A DNA stretch of 6,998 nt from positions 1 through 6,998 of the forward strand of contig CAAGDZ010000384.1 of NCBI GenBank assembly GCA_900768735.1. Direction: 5' to 3'. The notes beneath the pieces were generated by a model, which saw nothing but the letters and a program-made list of their open reading frames with translations, searched no databases and had not been told where the DNA came from. Positions 5,653 to 6,998 of the stretch are shown piece after piece (position 1 is the first letter of the stretch; every line of letters starts with the position of its first letter). The DNA is from Oscillospiraceae bacterium. GTDB lineage: Bacteria > Bacillota > Clostridia > Oscillospirales > Ruminococcaceae. Made by a program: the position numbers and the translations under genes.

Positions 5653-6762
5653 CTACTGTTCTACGCTGTCACCCTGAATCTCGCTGTCGGTAAGCTCCAG
5701 TGTCTCGCTGCTTGCAGGCGCATCAATCTTCATAATCTTGCCAAGGAACAGCGACAGCACAAGTCCGACAAGTATCGGCAGATAGAAAGTGAGAAAACGC
5801 CAGATAAACGTCGATATTCCGACAAACGAGTCCTCGCCGCTCTTGAAGATATTGCTGAAAAACAGCGAGTAGCTTCCCTCTGCCGCACCAAGAGCGCCCG
5901 GCAGCGGCATAAAAGCGGAAATCATAAGTACAAACGCCTGACAGGATATGATAGTGAAGAAGTCCGTGCCCTCAAGTCCGAAGCCGAGATAAATGACATA
6001 AGAAATCGAGAAATACGCTGTAAGCTGAACAAGCGTGTACAGTACCATTCTGATAATAAGCCACGGCTTTTTCCGGATAAACAGGAAGTTTTCATGATAC
6101 TCGTCGATGATTTTGCCTACCATGGCAACCTTGTCATCAACCGACTTCTGGGTTTTAAGAATATGTATTTTTCCGAGCAGCTTTATAATCCATATAACAG
6201 CCTTTTTTACCGGCGCTTTGAAAAACGCAAGCATAAGCAGCAGTATAATGACTATCGTATTTATAATAAAGCCTATCATAACAAGCACCATAAGAGGTGC
6301 GAACTGCTCGGAGAAGGTGCTGAATCTGAGAATAAGAACTACCGCGGAATACGCTGTCAACACGAACTGGTAGACAATGAATTTACTTAGCAAAGCCGTC
6401 ATGGCGTGCGACATAGGTATTCCGAACTTGGTAAAATAATAAACCTGCATTGGTTGACCGCCCGATGATGACGGTGTGATGCAGTTGAAATACTGACCCA
6501 GTATTGCAACAATGAGGGTTTTGTAGAATTTACGGTCGGGACTGTGATAGGTGGTTCTCAGTACCGCATGGACGCCCATCGCTTCAAGCAGCCAGTAAAG
6601 CAGCATAAGTCCTACTGCAATCAGCAGATAAAGAAAATTTATTTTACCGAGCGAATTGGATAAGTTATCAAAACCATCTACGAAATACACATAAAATATC
6701 ATGAATATAAACGCTATACCGCAGATGATAAGATTTATCTTATTTGATTTTTTCTTTTTCAT
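5653..6762 (-). CDS. UPF0104 / LPG-synthase-TM family membrane protein (flippase-like)
   Basis: 369 residues, typical length for stand-alone members of the family that includes the membrane domain of MprF (PF03706). MprF's domain flips lysyl-phosphatidylglycerol; stand-alone members are thought to move or help make lipids or glycolipids. Family motifs are visible: GQYFNCITPSSSGGQPMQVY at about 89-108 and MPLPGALGAAEGSYSLFF at about 285-302. About seven to eight hydrophobic segments are seen, including 9-29, 42-62, 118-147, 154-180, 236-258, 266-285 and 316-342. The C-terminal tail (about 348-369) is acidic and probably cytoplasmic. No MprF-type synthase domain is attached, so this is not a full MprF. 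ATG at 6762 has AAAGG at 6770-6774 with 7 nt spacing, inside the upstream glycosyltransferase gene, and the two overlap by 4 nt (ATGA). The coupling suggests that it handles the glycosyltransferase product or substrate. Confidence 0.9.
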   Translation of the reverse strand: MKKKKSNKINLIICGIAFIFMIFYVYFVDGFDNLSNSLGKINFLYLLIAVGLMLLYWLLEAMGVHAVLRTTYHSPDRKFYKTLIVAILGQYFNCITPSSSGGQPMQVYYFTKFGIPMSHAMTALLSKFIVYQFVLTAYSAVVLILRFSTFSEQFAPLMVLVMIGFIINTIVIILLLMLAFFKAPVKKAVIWIIKLLGKIHILKTQKSVDDKVAMVGKIIDEYHENFLFIRKKPWLIIRMVLYTLVQLTAYFSISYVIYLGFGLEGTDFFTIISCQAFVLMISAFMPLPGALGAAEGSYSLFFSNIFKSGEDSFVGISTFIWRFLTFYLPILVGLVLSLFLGKIMKIDAPASSETLELTDSEIQGDSVEQ

Positions 6763-6977
6763 TTAGACGCCTTTCTTTTTTTCTTTTCGGGCAGACTCTC
6801 ATAGACCTTTGTATAATATTCGTCCCACATCTTCATTATGTTATCCTTGGAGTAAAACTCGTTGCCGCGCTTTGACATCGCACAGGCATTGTCATAATAC
6901 TCCTTATCGGTCATAAGACGCTTAATGCAGGAAATAAAGCCGTCAACATCCTTTTCTTTGAGATAAAAGTCAAATAA
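6759..6977 (-). CDS. C-terminal fragment of a GT4-like glycosyltransferase (cut by contig end)
   Basis: The last 72 codons of an open frame that enters from the window end. The sequence reads FDFYLKEKDVDGFISCIKRL, then a helix with MTDKEYYDNACAMSKRGNEF and a YSKDNIMKMWDEYYTKVYESL end with a Lys/Arg-rich tail. This matches the C-terminal helix pattern of GT-B fold, family 4 glycosyltransferases (a 'DVDGF...I..LL.D...' stretch followed by 'W..I...W...Y'). The nucleotide-sugar binding Glu motif lies upstream and is not in the window, so donor and acceptor are unknown. Diacylglycerol glycosyltransferase is one possibility given the lipid-related neighbour. It ends in TGA at 6761-6759, overlapping the ATG of the next gene by 4 nt. 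The truncation is technical: adapter sequence begins at 6978. Confidence 0.75.
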   Translation of the reverse strand, partial: LFDFYLKEKDVDGFISCIKRLMTDKEYYDNACAMSKRGNEFYSKDNIMKMWDEYYTKVYESLPEKKKRKASK

Positions 6978-6998
6978 AGATCGGAAGAGCGTCGTGTA
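6978..6998. other. Illumina TruSeq adapter remnant at the contig end
   Basis: The final 21 bases begin AGATCGGAAGAGCGTCGTGT and end in one further A, matching the start of the standard Illumina adapter read-through sequence exactly. Bases before 6978 translate in frame with the glycosyltransferase, so the junction is sharp. The first one or two A residues could be shared with the genome. This is not biological sequence. Confidence 0.95.

Noticed and set aside
1..6998. Mobile elements, CRISPR, tRNA/rRNA or defence genes
   Set aside because: No direct-repeat array, transposase or integrase motif, terminal inverted repeats, tRNA-like cloverleaf or known defence domain was seen on either strand.

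Overview
The window looks like ordinary chromosome from a Gram-positive Clostridia-type bacterium, possibly Oscillospiraceae/Ruminococcaceae. The signs are the infC-rpmI-rplT gene order with a long structured leader, strong AGGAGG-type ribosome binding sites, sigma-A-like promoters, and a mix of M20 peptidase, XRE-membrane and UPF0104-type proteins. Taxonomy is inferred from general resemblance only. There is no transposase, integrase, CRISPR array, tRNA or rRNA, and I see no evidence of a new multi-gene system.

Layout. A plus-strand gene (19-924) encodes an unrecognised protein with a soluble N-terminal half and four membrane helices. It converges on the ribosomal operon at a shared bidirectional terminator (967-993). 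Everything else is on the minus strand. The translation operon reads infC (2203 to 1649), rpmI (1617 to 1411), rplT (1354 to 1001). It starts from a textbook promoter (TTGACA-17-TATAAT, 2414-2442) and has a leader of about 200 nt. The leader carries an intrinsic-terminator hairpin and a competing upstream segment, as expected for L20-type attenuation. infC most likely begins at a non-canonical AUC codon, so it may be under two autoregulatory controls: L20 on transcription and IF3 on initiation.

Upstream of that operon lie a small four-helix membrane protein (2461-2898) and a membrane-anchored M20 metallopeptidase of the CPS1/PM20D1 type (2937-4418), probably co-transcribed from a promoter at 4481-4509. 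Next is an XRE regulator fused to six predicted membrane helices (4519-5418). After about 180 bp of non-coding DNA and a terminator (5599-5618) comes a UPF0104/LPG-synthase-TM family protein (5653-6762). It overlaps by 4 nt the 3' end of a GT4-like glycosyltransferase gene (6759-6977); this pair probably acts in membrane glycolipid or envelope glycan synthesis.

The last 21 bases (6978-6998) are Illumina TruSeq adapter sequence, not genome. The glycosyltransferase is therefore cut by a contig-end artefact.

The points most worth follow-up are the infC leader and AUC start, the start codon and topology of the M20 enzyme, and the adapter at the end.
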